64,000 nucleotides of DNA from Pectobacterium sp013449375 (GCF_048593165.1 NZ_CP184271.1); one strand, 5' to 3'. Counted from the stretch's first letter, positions 40,672 through 51,013 are shown. Notes: generated by a model from the letters alone, not told the origin. Numbers and translations: made by a program.

Positions 40672-41688
40672 ATGAGTCTGGATATCGCCCAGATTGCCCT
40701 GCATCAGCTGATTAAACGTGACGAACAAACGCTGGAAATGGCGTTGCGTGATTCCCTGCTGTCGACCAACGCGGCAGTCGAAGAGATGATGGCTGAACTG
40801 CATCGCGTCTACAGCGCCAAAAGTAAGGCCTATGGGCTGTTTAATGAGCAAAGTGAGCTGGCAGATGCGCTGCGAGCCTGTCGCAAAGGGGATGAGGACT
40901 TTCTGAGTTTCTCCCGCGCGGCCACCGGGCGCCTGCGTGACGAGCTGGCGAAGTACCCGTTTGCCGAGGGCGGTATTGTGTTGTTTTGCCAGTACCGTTA
41001 TCTGGCGGTCGAGTATTTACTGATATCGGTGCTTAATAGCTGCAATAGTATGCGGGTTAATGAGCAGCTGGATATCAGCACCACGCATTATCTGGATATC
41101 AATCATGCCGATATCGTTGCACGTATCGATTTGACCGAATGGGAAACCAATCCAGAATCTACGCGCTATCTGACGTTCCTGAAAGGCCGCGTCGGGCGAA
41201 AAGTTTCTGACTTCTTCATGGATTTTCTGGCCGCGTCAGAAGGGCTGGATACCAAAGCGCAAAACCGTGGCTTGTTGAAAGCGGTCGATGAGTATTGTGA
41301 TGAAGCGCAGTTAGATAAAAACGAGCGTCAGAATTACCGTCAGCAGGTGTATAGCTACTGTAATGAGCAATTGCAGTCCGGTGAGGAAATCGAGCTGGCA
41401 TCGCTGTCGCAGGAATTACCACCTCTGGGTGAGAAAACTTTTCAGCAGTTTTCAACTGAACAGGGTTATGAGCTGGAAGAGAGCTTCCCTGCCGATCGTG
41501 GAACACTGCGCCAGTTAACCAAATTTGCCGGCAGCGGCGGTGGCATCAGCCTGAATTTTGATGCGCTATTGCTCGGTGAGCGGATTTTCTGGGATCCGGC
41601 GACGGATACGTTGACGATTAAAGGCACACCACCGAACTTGCGTGATCAGTTACAGCGTCGGACAAGCAGCGGTAAGTCGTCTGAATGA
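40672..41688 (+). CDS. yejK: Nucleoid-associated protein YejK (NdpA)
   Basis: Nucleoid-associated protein that in E. coli interacts with gyrase and topoisomerase IV. The 338-residue product starts MSLDIAQIALHQLIKRDEQT, contains SRAATGRLRDELAKYPFAEGG and FMDFLAASEGLDTKAQNRGL, and ends in a basic Ser-rich tail. ATG 40672 has aaaaggagag upstream. Divergent from yejL. Confidence 0.95.
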   Translation: MSLDIAQIALHQLIKRDEQTLEMALRDSLLSTNAAVEEMMAELHRVYSAKSKAYGLFNEQSELADALRACRKGDEDFLSFSRAATGRLRDELAKYPFAEGGIVLFCQYRYLAVEYLLISVLNSCNSMRVNEQLDISTTHYLDINHADIVARIDLTEWETNPESTRYLTFLKGRVGRKVSDFFMDFLAASEGLDTKAQNRGLLKAVDEYCDEAQLDKNERQNYRQQVYSYCNEQLQSGEEIELASLSQELPPLGEKTFQQFSTEQGYELEESFPADRGTLRQLTKFAGSGGGISLNFDALLLGERIFWDPATDTLTIKGTPPNLRDQLQRRTSSGKSSE

Positions 41689-41705
41689 CTTGAATTTGTG
41701 ATAAA

Positions 41706-41730
41706 AAAAACGCCGCATAAGCGGCGTTCT
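41706..41730 (-). terminator. rplY terminator (bidirectional with yejK)
   Basis: AACGCCGC ATAA GCGGCGTT hairpin (41709-41728) with an A-run on its left giving a U-tract on the minus strand, between convergent yejK and rplY. Confidence 0.88.
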
Positions 41731-41766
41731 TCTTTCCGGCGTCCCGGAAAACAACTTCAACGCGAA

Positions 41767-42051
41767 CTAAACGCGAACGAAGTCGATGTGAGTCAGTTTT
41801 GGCTTGTAAACGTGACGTTGTACAGCCTGAACTTTAACTTGTACTTCTTTGCCATCGATAGACAGAGTCAGTGCAGTACCGTAGAAGCCTTCTTTCGCTT
41901 CTTGGTTTTTCACTGAGTCGTGATCCAGTTCGATAGAAACTGGTGCTTCTGAACCACCGTAAACGATGGCTGGGAATTTACCAGCGGAACGCAGGCGGCG
42001 GCTCGCACCCTTACCCTGATCCTTACGTACTTCTGCTTTGATAGTAATCAT
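41767..42051 (-). CDS. rplY: 50S ribosomal protein L25
   Basis: 5S rRNA-binding ribosomal protein. The 94-residue product (MITIKAEVRKDQGKGASRRL, KFPAIVYGGSEAPVSIELDH) is the short, single-domain form typical of gammaproteobacteria. It has its own terminator. Confidence 0.97.
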   Translation of the reverse strand: MITIKAEVRKDQGKGASRRLRSAGKFPAIVYGGSEAPVSIELDHDSVKNQEAKEGFYGTALTLSIDGKEVQVKVQAVQRHVYKPKLTHIDFVRV

Positions 42052-42185
42052 TTTATTCTCTACTTATATAAAGTAACCCTGCTACAGGCGACCCAGCAGC
42101 AGGCGGGGTTATTCAGCTTTTGCGAACAAAAGCGGGCTGAATTCTAGCGGAATATGGCTCTGCGGGCAAATGAATCTCGGAATTA

Positions 42186-42310
<125 letters not shown>

Positions 42311-44107
42311 TTAGCCGCGGAGCTCATTGGCGCGACGGAAACGCCCCTGATAGTCAAAGAGCTTTTCACGGATTTGCCAGAATTTTCCGTGTTTGCGAGC
42401 GACAACAAAATCGGGAGCACGCAGTAAGGCCTGCTGCTTGATAACGTCGGCGGCATGCTGCCAGTTAAACGGTGTTCCCAGCGCGCGTTGATGAACGCGT
42501 AAAAATTGTTGCAGGAAAACGTGGCGCTGCGCGGTGGAATGCAGGCGAAAACGTTCACTCACATCGGCCCCGTCTTCATCGTGGTAGATGATTTTCAGCC
42601 ATTCTCCTTTTGCATCTTGCCCCTGCTCGAAGCTCATGCCACTACAGCGTAAAACCAGAGCGTCTTTCAGCTTAAGCGCTGCTTTCAGCATGTCATCGGG
42701 ATCGACCAACACCTCGTTACACTGGTGGCAGCGCCGCGCCGCGATATCATTTTCCGCACCGCAGTGCGGGCAGACTTTAAACCGGAACCGGAAATCACAT
42801 TGCTGGCGTTGGCCGTTTTCCGCCATGTCCCACCCCTGACAGCGGCGGCCATAGTGTTCGATGACATCGCCGTCTGGAGTGGTTTTTCCCCAAAAGAGGT
42901 TGGCAAAACCGCAAGCAGGGCAGAAGACCTGCACTGGCTGGCTACCGGCATGCGGTTTGCTGTTGCCGACTTCTGGCGTATAGAGATCGTGTGGGTTGCC
43001 CGCGTAATCCAAAATCAAACAGTCCGTTTTCCCCGGATATAAGCGTAAACCGCGCCCGACGATTTGCTGATACAGGCTGATAGACTCTGTTGGGCGAAGG
43101 ATGGCGATAAGATCGACATGCGGGGCATCAAATCCCGTTGTTAGCACCGCCACGTTGACCAGATATTTCAGCGCCTGTTGTTTAAAGGCGTCAATCAGCG
43201 CATCGCGCTCGGCTGCTGGCGTATCGGCGCTGACCAATGCCGCCTGACCAACCGGTAATAAAGCCGTAATTTCTTTGGCGTGTTCGACGGTGGACGCAAA
43301 AATCATCGCACCGCGCCGCGTTTGCGCATAATCGATGACCTGACTGATGATGTGCGGCGTAATGCGCTGCTGACGTTTGAGTTCGAGGTTCAGGTCAGCT
43401 TCACTGAATAGCCCGTTGCTGCGGGCGACGAGCTTGCTGAAGTCATATTGCACTACCGGCATATCCAGCCGATCAGGCGGCACCAGAAAGCCATGTTTGA
43501 TCATATAGCGCAGCGGTAGCTCATAGATGCAGTCGCGAAATAAACAGTGCTCGTCGCCACGTATCATACCGTGATAGTGATATTGGTATATCCAGCCTTT
43601 GCCAAGCCGATAAGGCGTGGCGGTTAAGCCAAGCAGCCGCAGTTGTGGATTGGTTTTTTGCAGATGCTGGATGATTTGTTGATATTGACTGTTATCGTCA
43701 TCGCTAATTCGGTGACACTCATCAATGATCAACAGAGAGAACGCATTATCGAACTGGTCGAGGTTCCGTGCGACAGACTGTACGCTGCCAAAGACCACTT
43801 TCCCCTGACTGTCTCGCTGTTGCAGCCCAGCGGCGAAGATATCCGCATCCAGCCCCCAAGCGCAGTATTTGGCATGATTTTGCGCGACCAGTTCCTTAAC
43901 GTGCGCCAGCACCAGAACACGGCCGCGAGCCAGTCGCGCCAGTTCGGCGATGACCAGACTTTTTCCCGCACCGGTAGGTAAAACGATAACGGCCGGTTGG
44001 GTATGGCGGCGAAAATAGTCGAGGGTGGCGGAAACAGCCTCACGCTGGTAAGGCCGTAGTGTGAACGAGGAAGACGGTGTGAACGAGGTAGACGGCGTGA
44101 ACGACAT
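42311..44107 (-). CDS. radD: DEAD/DEAH-box helicase RadD (YejH)
   Basis: SF2 ATPase for double-strand-break repair that works with SSB and RecA. The 598-residue product has Walker A PTGAGKS (about residue 45), the LLIIDECHRI motif II, LLGLTATPYR motif III, VGRGLRLYPGK motif VI, and a Cys-rich zinc region (CPACG, CPHCGAEN, CHQCNE). It starts with a short repeated SFTPSS stretch. Order with rplY and yejK is as in E. coli. Confidence 0.93.
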   Translation of the reverse strand: MSFTPSTSFTPSSSFTLRPYQREAVSATLDYFRRHTQPAVIVLPTGAGKSLVIAELARLARGRVLVLAHVKELVAQNHAKYCAWGLDADIFAAGLQQRDSQGKVVFGSVQSVARNLDQFDNAFSLLIIDECHRISDDDNSQYQQIIQHLQKTNPQLRLLGLTATPYRLGKGWIYQYHYHGMIRGDEHCLFRDCIYELPLRYMIKHGFLVPPDRLDMPVVQYDFSKLVARSNGLFSEADLNLELKRQQRITPHIISQVIDYAQTRRGAMIFASTVEHAKEITALLPVGQAALVSADTPAAERDALIDAFKQQALKYLVNVAVLTTGFDAPHVDLIAILRPTESISLYQQIVGRGLRLYPGKTDCLILDYAGNPHDLYTPEVGNSKPHAGSQPVQVFCPACGFANLFWGKTTPDGDVIEHYGRRCQGWDMAENGQRQQCDFRFRFKVCPHCGAENDIAARRCHQCNEVLVDPDDMLKAALKLKDALVLRCSGMSFEQGQDAKGEWLKIIYHDEDGADVSERFRLHSTAQRHVFLQQFLRVHQRALGTPFNWQHAADVIKQQALLRAPDFVVARKHGKFWQIREKLFDYQGRFRRANELRG

Positions 44108-44109
44108 AA

Positions 44110-44349
44110 CTAGTGCTGACAGATTTTACTGGTGCTGGTGGTAAAGCCCGCATCGAGCGGGATAAATTTCCCACGTTCAGACAGAAATTGTACCAGCATC
44201 GAGGCCGTCATATTTTCGGCGGAACAGGTATGAAAACGCGCAGCACTGCCGAAGCGGGCTTCTATCGTGCTAATCAGCTGTTCGGTGGTAAATGATTCAC
44301 CGGATGCGATCATCATTTGCAACACTTCATGACCGTGAATAGATGACAT
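44110..44349 (-). CDS. YecH-family metal-binding protein
   Basis: The 79-residue product (MSSIHGHEVLQMMIASGESF, FHTCSAENMTASML, CxxH-type end KICQH) matches E. coli YecH, with conserved His and Cys residues likely to bind metal. Function unknown. Two bases separate its stop from the radD ATG, so they probably form an operon, although yecH lies elsewhere in E. coli. Confidence 0.85.
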   Translation of the reverse strand: MSSIHGHEVLQMMIASGESFTTEQLISTIEARFGSAARFHTCSAENMTASMLVQFLSERGKFIPLDAGFTTSTSKICQH

Positions 44350-44572
44350 AGGGTTATCCTTAAAATGTAAAAATTGCCCTTATTATGCCTGTTGATAATA
44401 CCCAGTGCGAGGGATAAGCAACGGTTGTGCAGCCTGAAGGTCGGCTAAAAAGAGCCACTTATGGGCGGTGAATTGCAGGACGCGTGAACAAACCCTCGTT
44501 ATACTATCCCCTCACAATTTAGGGTCTCATGATTTGAGACTGGCTGTTATTTGAGATAGGTAGTGAGCTTTA

Positions 44573-45268
44573 ATGCGATTGGACAAATTTTTATCCCAGC
44601 ATCTGGGAATTAGTCGTTCGCTGGTGGCGCGTGAACTGCGTGCGCAGCGTGTGACCGTTGACGGTGACGTGGTGAAGAGCGGTGCGTTCAAGCTATCCCC
44701 CGAGCATAACGTGGAATTTGATGGCAATCCGCTGGAACAGCAAACCGGCCCGCGCTACTTCATGCTGAATAAGCCTCAGGGCTATGTCTGTTCAACGGAC
44801 GACCCCGATCATCCCACCATTTTGTATTTTATGGATGTCCCGGTGGCGCACAAACTGCATGCGGCAGGCCGACTGGATATTGACACCACGGGGCTGGTGC
44901 TGTTAACGGACGATGGACAATGGTCGCATCGTATTACTTCGCCTAAGCATCAGTGTGAAAAAACCTACCTAGTGACGCTGGAGCAACCGCTGGCCGAAGA
45001 TACCGCCACGCAATTTACAGCGGGCGTACAGTTACATAACGAGAAGAATCTCACTAAACCCGCTACGCTTGAGAAGATAACGGATCATGTCGTTCGACTG
45101 ACCATTAGCGAAGGTCGCTATCATCAGGTGAAAAGGATGTTTGCGGCGGTGGGGAATCGGGTTGTGGAGCTACACCGCGAGCGTATTGGCGACATCTGGC
45201 TGGATAGTGAACTGGAACCGGGGGAATTCCGAGAATTAAGCGATGAGGAGATCGCCAGCGTAAAATAA
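44573..45268 (+). CDS. rsuA: 16S rRNA pseudouridine-516 synthase RsuA
   Basis: Modifies U516 of 16S rRNA. The 231-residue product has an N-terminal S4 RNA-binding domain (MRLDKFLSQHLGISRSLVAR) and the synthase domain with the catalytic GRLDIDTTGLVLLT (Asp at about residue 103) and GRYHQVKRMF. Length equals that of E. coli RsuA. Followed by bcr after 40 bases, as in E. coli. Confidence 0.96.
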   Translation: MRLDKFLSQHLGISRSLVARELRAQRVTVDGDVVKSGAFKLSPEHNVEFDGNPLEQQTGPRYFMLNKPQGYVCSTDDPDHPTILYFMDVPVAHKLHAAGRLDIDTTGLVLLTDDGQWSHRITSPKHQCEKTYLVTLEQPLAEDTATQFTAGVQLHNEKNLTKPATLEKITDHVVRLTISEGRYHQVKRMFAAVGNRVVELHRERIGDIWLDSELEPGEFRELSDEEIASVK

Positions 45269-45308
45269 TGCTGTATAGCATGACCTTCTTTCTAATCTGG
45301 AGTTATTA

Positions 45309-46499
45309 GTGCAATTACGCCGCTCTTCTCATCTTGGGCTGATTTTTATCCTTGGCCTGATTTCGATGCTAATGCCGTTAGCCATCGATATGTATTTACC
45401 TGCATTACCGACCATTGCTAACGAGTTTGGCGTGGGGGATGGACACGTCCAAATGACGCTCAGTACCTATGTGCTGGGCTTTGCGATTGGCCAGATGTTC
45501 TATGGGCCGATGGCGGATAGCCTAGGACGCAAGCCTGTGATCCTCGGCGGTACGCTGGTTTTTGCGTTTGCAGGCGTGGCCTGTGCGCTGGCACAAACGG
45601 TAGAACAGCTTATCTACATGCGTTTCTTGCACGGGGTTTCTGCCGCTGCCGCGGCGGTGGTAATTAATGCTCTGATGCGCGATATGTTCTCACGGGATGA
45701 TTTTTCTCGCATGATGTCGTTTGTCGTGTTGGTGATGACCGTCGCGCCGCTCATTGCGCCGATTGCCGGCGGCTGGCTGCTGTTGTGGTTTAGCTGGCAT
45801 TCTATTTTCTGGACGATCTCTGGTGCGGCTTTTCTGGCAGCCGCGTTGATTTTCTTTTTTATCAAAGAAACCTTACCGCCTGCGAAGCGGCAGAAATTTC
45901 ATCTGCGTACCACTATCGGGAATTTTGCCATCTTGTTCCGCCACAAGCGGGTGTTCAGCTATATGGTGGCGAGCGGGCTGTCGTTTTGCGGTATGTTTTC
46001 CTTCCTGAGCGCTGGGCCATTTGTGTATATCAACCTGTATGGTGTGTCGCCTCAGAATTTTGGTTATTACTTTGCTTTGAACGTCGTCTTCCTGTTTGTG
46101 GTGACGTTGTTTAACAGCCGTAATGTGCGGCGGTTGGGCGCGCTGGCGATGTTCCGTGCGGGGCTGGTGATCCAGTTTGCGATGGGGATATGGCTGGTGA
46201 TTGTCTGCCTGTTCGATCTCGGGTTCTTACCGTTGGTATTTGGCGTTGCGCTGTTTGTTGGCTGTATTGCGATGGTTGCGTCGAATGCGATGGCGGTGAT
46301 TCTCGATGATTTCCCGCATATGGCAGGGACGGCCTCGTCGTTGGCCGGCACGTTGCGCTTCGGTCTGGGCGCGATTGTGGGCGTTATTCTATCTCTGGCT
46401 TCATTCAATAGCGCCTGGCCGATGGTGCTATCAATGGCACTCTGCTCGATAGGGGCCTTTCTGCTTTATCTGTACGCAATCCGTTCCCCCGCATCCTGA
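45309..46499 (+). CDS. bcr: Bcr/CflA-family drug exporter Bcr
   Basis: Inner-membrane MFS exporter giving bicyclomycin and sulfonamide resistance in E. coli. The 396-residue product has twelve hydrophobic segments and the family N-terminus LLSMLMPLAIDMYLPALPTI, motif A region GPMADSLGRKPVILGG and motif C VTVAPLIAPIAGGWLL. The start is GTG 45309 with ggag upstream. A long terminator hairpin follows. Confidence 0.94.
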   Translation: MQLRRSSHLGLIFILGLISMLMPLAIDMYLPALPTIANEFGVGDGHVQMTLSTYVLGFAIGQMFYGPMADSLGRKPVILGGTLVFAFAGVACALAQTVEQLIYMRFLHGVSAAAAAVVINALMRDMFSRDDFSRMMSFVVLVMTVAPLIAPIAGGWLLLWFSWHSIFWTISGAAFLAAALIFFFIKETLPPAKRQKFHLRTTIGNFAILFRHKRVFSYMVASGLSFCGMFSFLSAGPFVYINLYGVSPQNFGYYFALNVVFLFVVTLFNSRNVRRLGALAMFRAGLVIQFAMGIWLVIVCLFDLGFLPLVFGVALFVGCIAMVASNAMAVILDDFPHMAGTASSLAGTLRFGLGAIVGVILSLASFNSAWPMVLSMALCSIGAFLLYLYAIRSPAS

Positions 46500-46511
46500 T
46501 TTTCCTTTCTT

Positions 46512-46556
46512 CTCAGGTGCAGGAAAGGTATTCCTGTACCTGAGTCTGTTTTCTTC
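46512..46556 (+). terminator. bcr terminator
   Basis: A 14-pair stem with one G-U (CTCAGGTGCAGGAA, loop AGGTA, TTCCTGTACCTGAG) followed by a T-rich tract. Confidence 0.82.
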
Positions 46557-46881
46557 TTTCTTCATTTCCTTTCTGACGGCGACAACCTGCTATGGTATTT
46601 TGTTTTGTGAATGTAAAATAGTTGATCAGAAGGTGAATTAACGGGTCGAAAAGAGTTGAGATATTAAATAGAAAAGGTTACATATAGCCGGAAAAGAAGA
46701 AAGATTCGTGATCAATTTGGCATTAATAGTGCTTGCAATCAGGCTTTTTCGCCACTAGCACGATATGAAAAAAGCGTGTTTGTTGTTTTTTTGTTCACGA
46801 AAGGTGGCGAGAAATGGTGTAAACACGCTATCATGATAAATATGTTACTATTTTGTGAATTATCACCTGAGGAAAACAGTA
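46557..46881. other. bcr-yejG spacer
   Basis: A+T-rich spacer of about 325 bases. It presumably holds the yejG promoter; the short frame at 46776-46964 overlaps yejG in another register and is not supported. Confidence 0.4.
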
Positions 46882-47226
46882 GTGGACAGTTTCCAACTTT
46901 CGGTAGTGCATCGTTTGCCGCAAAGTTATCGCTGGTTATCGGGTTTTGCAGGCGTCAATGTTGAACCGATTCCGCTGAGCGGCAGAGAAGAAGAGAATAA
47001 CCTGATTGGCCTCAAGCTGTTGAGTCATGACGGCGATATTGCATGGAAAATCATGCACCAGTTGCATCAGTCTCTGTCTGAGATTCAGGTTGAATGCGCC
47101 GTTCTGGAATGGGAAGGCGAACCGTGCCTATTTTTACATCGCAATGATGAAAGTACGGCAATGTGCCGTTTGAAGAATGTCGGTGTCGCTATCGCTGAGT
47201 CCGTATCGGCACAATACCCCTTTTAA
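46882..47226 (+). CDS. yejG: YejG family protein
   Basis: Conserved small protein of unknown function. From GTG 46882 (gaggaaaa 6 bases before) the product is 114 residues, exactly the E. coli length, and shares LSVVHRLPQSYRWLSGFAG, LKLLSHDGDIAWKIM and CRLKNVGVAIAE. The longer frame from 46855 would add a non-family leader. Convergent with yejF. Confidence 0.9.
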   Translation: MDSFQLSVVHRLPQSYRWLSGFAGVNVEPIPLSGREEENNLIGLKLLSHDGDIAWKIMHQLHQSLSEIQVECAVLEWEGEPCLFLHRNDESTAMCRLKNVGVAIAESVSAQYPF

Positions 47227-47281
47227 ACCGCAGCGTCAGCTCAGCAGTCGCTGCGGTATTCCCACATTATGCCGACGGTGT

Positions 47282-48883
47282 TTACGTCGTGTAGGATGAA
47301 AACTGTAGTAATTCCCGCGTGTAATTTGCGGCAGGTTGCGTGAAGACTTGTTTACATTCGCCTTGCTCAACCACTTCGCCTTGTCGTAGCACAATAACCT
47401 GATGGCACAGTGAGCGAATAACCTGCAAATCATGGCTGATAAACAGGTAGGCGATTTTATGCTTTTTCTGTAATGACTTTAGCAACGCCAGAATTTGCGC
47501 CTGAACCGTTCTGTCCAGTGATGATGTCGGTTCATCAAGGATCAGCAGCTCCGGTTGCAGTATTAGGGCGCGAGCGATAGCGATACGCTGACGCTGACCG
47601 CCAGAAAATTCGGAGGGATAGCGGTAGCGGGTTGCAGGATCCAGCCCAACTTCCTGCATCGCCTCAACCACACGCTGGTCGCGCGCCTCTTTGCTTAACT
47701 TATGATGGACGGTTAATCCCTCAGCAATAATTTGCTCCACATTCAGCCGTGGGTTCAGCGCGGAGTTCGGATCCTGAAAGACAACCTGAATCCGATGGCG
47801 GAAAGGCAGCATTTGCTTACGGGTTAGCCCTTGCAAGGGCTGGCCGTCAAACCAGATATCGCCGCGTGATTGAATCAGGCGCAGCAGCGCGAGTCCGGTC
47901 GTGCTTTTTCCTGAACCGGATTCCCCCACTAGCCCCAGACTTTCACCACGTCTCAAGGTGAAGTTGATATTGTTCACTACCTGCTTTTCGTCAACAGTAC
48001 GGCGCAACAGGCCGCGTTTGATGGGAAACGAAACGTGCAGTTTTTCCACCCGCAGGAGTGGCTCGCCGTCATCCTCTACTGGAAGCGGTTCGCCTGATGG
48101 TTCTGCATCCAGCAATTGGCGTGTGTAAGGGTGTTGCGGTGCGCTGAAAAGCTGCTGGCAGCGATTATGCTCAACGGCCTGACCGGCTTTCATGACCGAT
48201 ACGCTATCCGCTAACTGACGGACAATATTCAGGTTATGGGTGATGAACAGTAAACTCATCCCCAACTCCTGTTTCAGCTCATTCAGTAATTTCAATATTT
48301 GCGCCTGAACGGTCACGTCCAGTGCCGTTGTGGGCTCATCGGCAATCAACAAATCCGGCTGTGTCAGCAGCGCCATCGCAATCATGACGCGCTGGCGTTC
48401 CCCGCCGGAAAGCTGGTGTGGAAAGTCGTTCAACCGGCTTTTCGCCTGCCGAATCCCTACGCGATCCAGGCAGGTGATGACTTCGCTGCGGGCAACCTCG
48501 GTGCGCATCCCACGGTGGATCGACAGCACTTCAATCAGCTGTTTCTCAATGCTTTGCAAAGGGTTAAGCGACACCATCGGCTCCTGAAAGATCATCGCGA
48601 TCCGGTTGCCGCGTATCTGACGCAGTGTTTTTTCATCAGCATGCAACAGCGATTGTCCGGCGAAGCGGATATCCCCTTGTGGATAAACCACGGGTGGGGA
48701 GGGAAGCAAACGCAAAACCGACAGCGCGGTGACGCTTTTCCCCGAACCCGACTCACCGACCAGCGCCAGCGTCTCACCCGAGTCCACCGTCAGTGAAAGC
48801 TGGTCGACAACGCGCTGCTCCTGATCGCCTTTGCGGAAGGCAATGCTGAGATTATCTATCTGCAATAAAGGTGAACTGGACAT
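47282..48883 (-). CDS. yejF: Microcin C ABC transporter ATP-binding protein YejF
   Basis: Fused double ATPase that powers YejABE. The 533-residue product has two ABC modules: Walker A GESGSGKS at about residues 42 and 320, signatures LSGGERQR and FSGGQRQRIAIARALI, and Walker B DEPTTALD and DEPTSSLD. ATG 48883 lies one base after the yejE stop. Role in E. coli: uptake of microcin C and related peptides. Confidence 0.94.
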   Translation of the reverse strand: MSSSPLLQIDNLSIAFRKGDQEQRVVDQLSLTVDSGETLALVGESGSGKSVTALSVLRLLPSPPVVYPQGDIRFAGQSLLHADEKTLRQIRGNRIAMIFQEPMVSLNPLQSIEKQLIEVLSIHRGMRTEVARSEVITCLDRVGIRQAKSRLNDFPHQLSGGERQRVMIAMALLTQPDLLIADEPTTALDVTVQAQILKLLNELKQELGMSLLFITHNLNIVRQLADSVSVMKAGQAVEHNRCQQLFSAPQHPYTRQLLDAEPSGEPLPVEDDGEPLLRVEKLHVSFPIKRGLLRRTVDEKQVVNNINFTLRRGESLGLVGESGSGKSTTGLALLRLIQSRGDIWFDGQPLQGLTRKQMLPFRHRIQVVFQDPNSALNPRLNVEQIIAEGLTVHHKLSKEARDQRVVEAMQEVGLDPATRYRYPSEFSGGQRQRIAIARALILQPELLILDEPTSSLDRTVQAQILALLKSLQKKHKIAYLFISHDLQVIRSLCHQVIVLRQGEVVEQGECKQVFTQPAANYTRELLQFSSYTT

Positions 48884-48884
48884 A

Positions 48885-49910
48885 TTAATGCGCCTTGCTG
48901 GGGTCAAAGGCGTCGCGCACCGCTTCGCCGATAAAAATGAGTAAGGAAAGCACGATGGAAAGCACCATAAACACGGTAATGCCCAGCCACGGCGCCTGAA
49001 GGTTATTTTTCCCTTCCAGCAATAAGGTGCCTAATGATGGTGAGCCCATCGGCAGACCAAAGCCGAGAAAGTCCAGCGATGTCAGCGTGGTAATCGAGCC
49101 GCAGAGAATGAAGGGCAGATAAGTCAGCGTGGCGACCATCGCGTTTGGCAGCATGCAGCGGAACATAATCGCGCGGTCGCTGACGCCCATTGCCTGTGCA
49201 GCGCGAATATAGTCAAAATTTCGGGTACGCAGAAATTCTGCTCGCACCACGCCAACCAGACTCATCCAGCCGAAAAGGACGGTAATGCCTAATAGCCACC
49301 AGAAATCCGGCTGAATCACGCTGGATAGCAGGATAATGAGAAATAATGTCGGCATACCTGACCAGACTTCGATAAAGCGTTGGCCCCATAGGTCGAGGCG
49401 CCCGCCGTAATAACCCTGTGTCGCCCCGACGGCGATACCAATCACGCTGGACAGGATCGTAAGCGCCAGACCGAACAGCAGTGAGATACGGAAGCCATAC
49501 AGCACCTGTGCAACCACGTCTTTCCCCTGGCTGTCTGTACCCAGCCAGTTCTGCCAGTTTGGTGCAGAGGGGAAGGACGCTGTAGTGGCATAGTTGATGG
49601 TGTCGTAACTGTAGTGAATCAGCGGCCAGATGGCCCAACCGTGGCTGCTGATACGCTCGGCGATATAAGGATCGCGGAAGTCAGCGGTGGTATCTAACTG
49701 TCCGCCGAACGTCCTCTCGCTGTGATCAATGAGAACCGGCGTATAGAACTCACCGTCATATTTCACTAGCAGCGGTTTATCATTGGCAATGAGTTCGGAA
49801 AACAGGCTGACGATAAACAGCACCATGAAAACCCACAGCGACCAGTAACCGCGACGATTACTTTTAAAACGCGCCCAGCGCGCCTGATTAATCGGGCTTA
49901 AGCGGCTCAT
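48885..49910 (-). CDS. yejE: Microcin C ABC transporter permease YejE
   Basis: Second permease subunit. The 341-residue product has an OppC-like N-terminal helix, a large periplasmic loop (YDGEFYTPVLIDHSERTFG) and the permease EAA region AAQAMGVSDRAIMFRCMLPN. It ends FDPSKAH and overlaps the yejB stop by four bases. Confidence 0.94.
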   Translation of the reverse strand: MSRLSPINQARWARFKSNRRGYWSLWVFMVLFIVSLFSELIANDKPLLVKYDGEFYTPVLIDHSERTFGGQLDTTADFRDPYIAERISSHGWAIWPLIHYSYDTINYATTASFPSAPNWQNWLGTDSQGKDVVAQVLYGFRISLLFGLALTILSSVIGIAVGATQGYYGGRLDLWGQRFIEVWSGMPTLFLIILLSSVIQPDFWWLLGITVLFGWMSLVGVVRAEFLRTRNFDYIRAAQAMGVSDRAIMFRCMLPNAMVATLTYLPFILCGSITTLTSLDFLGFGLPMGSPSLGTLLLEGKNNLQAPWLGITVFMVLSIVLSLLIFIGEAVRDAFDPSKAH

Positions 49911-51004
49911 TGGCGTCCCTCAAAATCGATACGCGGATCCACCAGCGTATAAGTCATGTCGCTGACGATATTCAGCAGTAAGCCGATCAGCGTGAAGATA
50001 TACAGCGTACCGAACATGACGGGATAGTCACGTTGCAGCGTGGCGTCATAGCCCAACAGGCCCAGCCCGTTGAGGGAGAACATCACCTCAATCAGTAGTG
50101 ATCCGGTAAAAAACATACTGATAAACGTGGCGGGGAAGCCGGCGATAACCAATAACATGGCATTACGGAACACATGGCGGTAGAGAATACTCTTTTCATC
50201 CAGCCCTTTAGCGCGCGCGGTAACCACGTACTGCTTACGAATTTCATCCATAAACGAGTTCTTGGTGAGCATTGTTAGCGTGGCGAAACCGCCAATGACG
50301 GAAGCCAGAACCGGTAGGGCGATATGCCACAGGTAGTCGGTAATCTTGCTGTACCACGGCAGGGTATCAAAATTGCTGGAGACCAGCCCTCGAAGCGGGA
50401 ACCAGTCCAGGTAACTGCCCCCCGCGAACAGCACAATCAAAATGATCGCAAACAAAAACGCCGGAATGGCATAGCCGATAATGATTAACGTGCTGCTCCA
50501 GGTATCGAATGGCGTGCCGTTCTTCACGGCTTTTTTGATGCCAAGAGGAATGGAAATCAGGTAGACGATCAGCGTACTCCACAGCCCCAGCGTGATGGAA
50601 ACCGGCATGCTTTCTTTAATTAATTGCATCACCGAAGAACCGCGAAACAGGCTGTCGCCGAAGTCAAAGCGGACATAATCCCACAGCAATTTAAAGTAGC
50701 GCTCATGGATCGGTTTATCGAAGCCATAGCGTTTGGTGATTTCTTCGATCACTTCTGGGTCGAGGCCGCGTGAACCGCGATAAGCGTTCTCGATATTGGG
50801 TGCGCCGCTGGTGCCCGCCCGTGCCATACCGGCATCCATTCCGCTATTAGCGGTATAACCGCTGCCGTGGCCCATCTCAATCGCCGCAATGGCCTGATCC
50901 ACCGGGCCGCCAGGGGCAATTTGTACAATGAAGAAATTAATTGTGATGATTGCCCACAGGGTTGGAATAACCAGCAAGAGGCGGCGTAACAGATACGTTC
51001 CCAT
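49907..51004 (-). CDS. yejB: Microcin C ABC transporter permease YejB
   Basis: First permease subunit, OppB-like. The 365-residue product starts MGTYLLRRLLLVIPTLWAII and has an N-terminal extracytoplasmic insert (GSGYTANSGMDAGMARAGTS) typical of YejB, then EAA region ARAKGLDEKSILYRHVFRNA. Follows yejA by 9 bases. Confidence 0.94.
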   Translation of the reverse strand: MGTYLLRRLLLVIPTLWAIITINFFIVQIAPGGPVDQAIAAIEMGHGSGYTANSGMDAGMARAGTSGAPNIENAYRGSRGLDPEVIEEITKRYGFDKPIHERYFKLLWDYVRFDFGDSLFRGSSVMQLIKESMPVSITLGLWSTLIVYLISIPLGIKKAVKNGTPFDTWSSTLIIIGYAIPAFLFAIILIVLFAGGSYLDWFPLRGLVSSNFDTLPWYSKITDYLWHIALPVLASVIGGFATLTMLTKNSFMDEIRKQYVVTARAKGLDEKSILYRHVFRNAMLLVIAGFPATFISMFFTGSLLIEVMFSLNGLGLLGYDATLQRDYPVMFGTLYIFTLIGLLLNIVSDMTYTLVDPRIDFEGRQ

Positions 51005-51013
51005 TTTGATTCC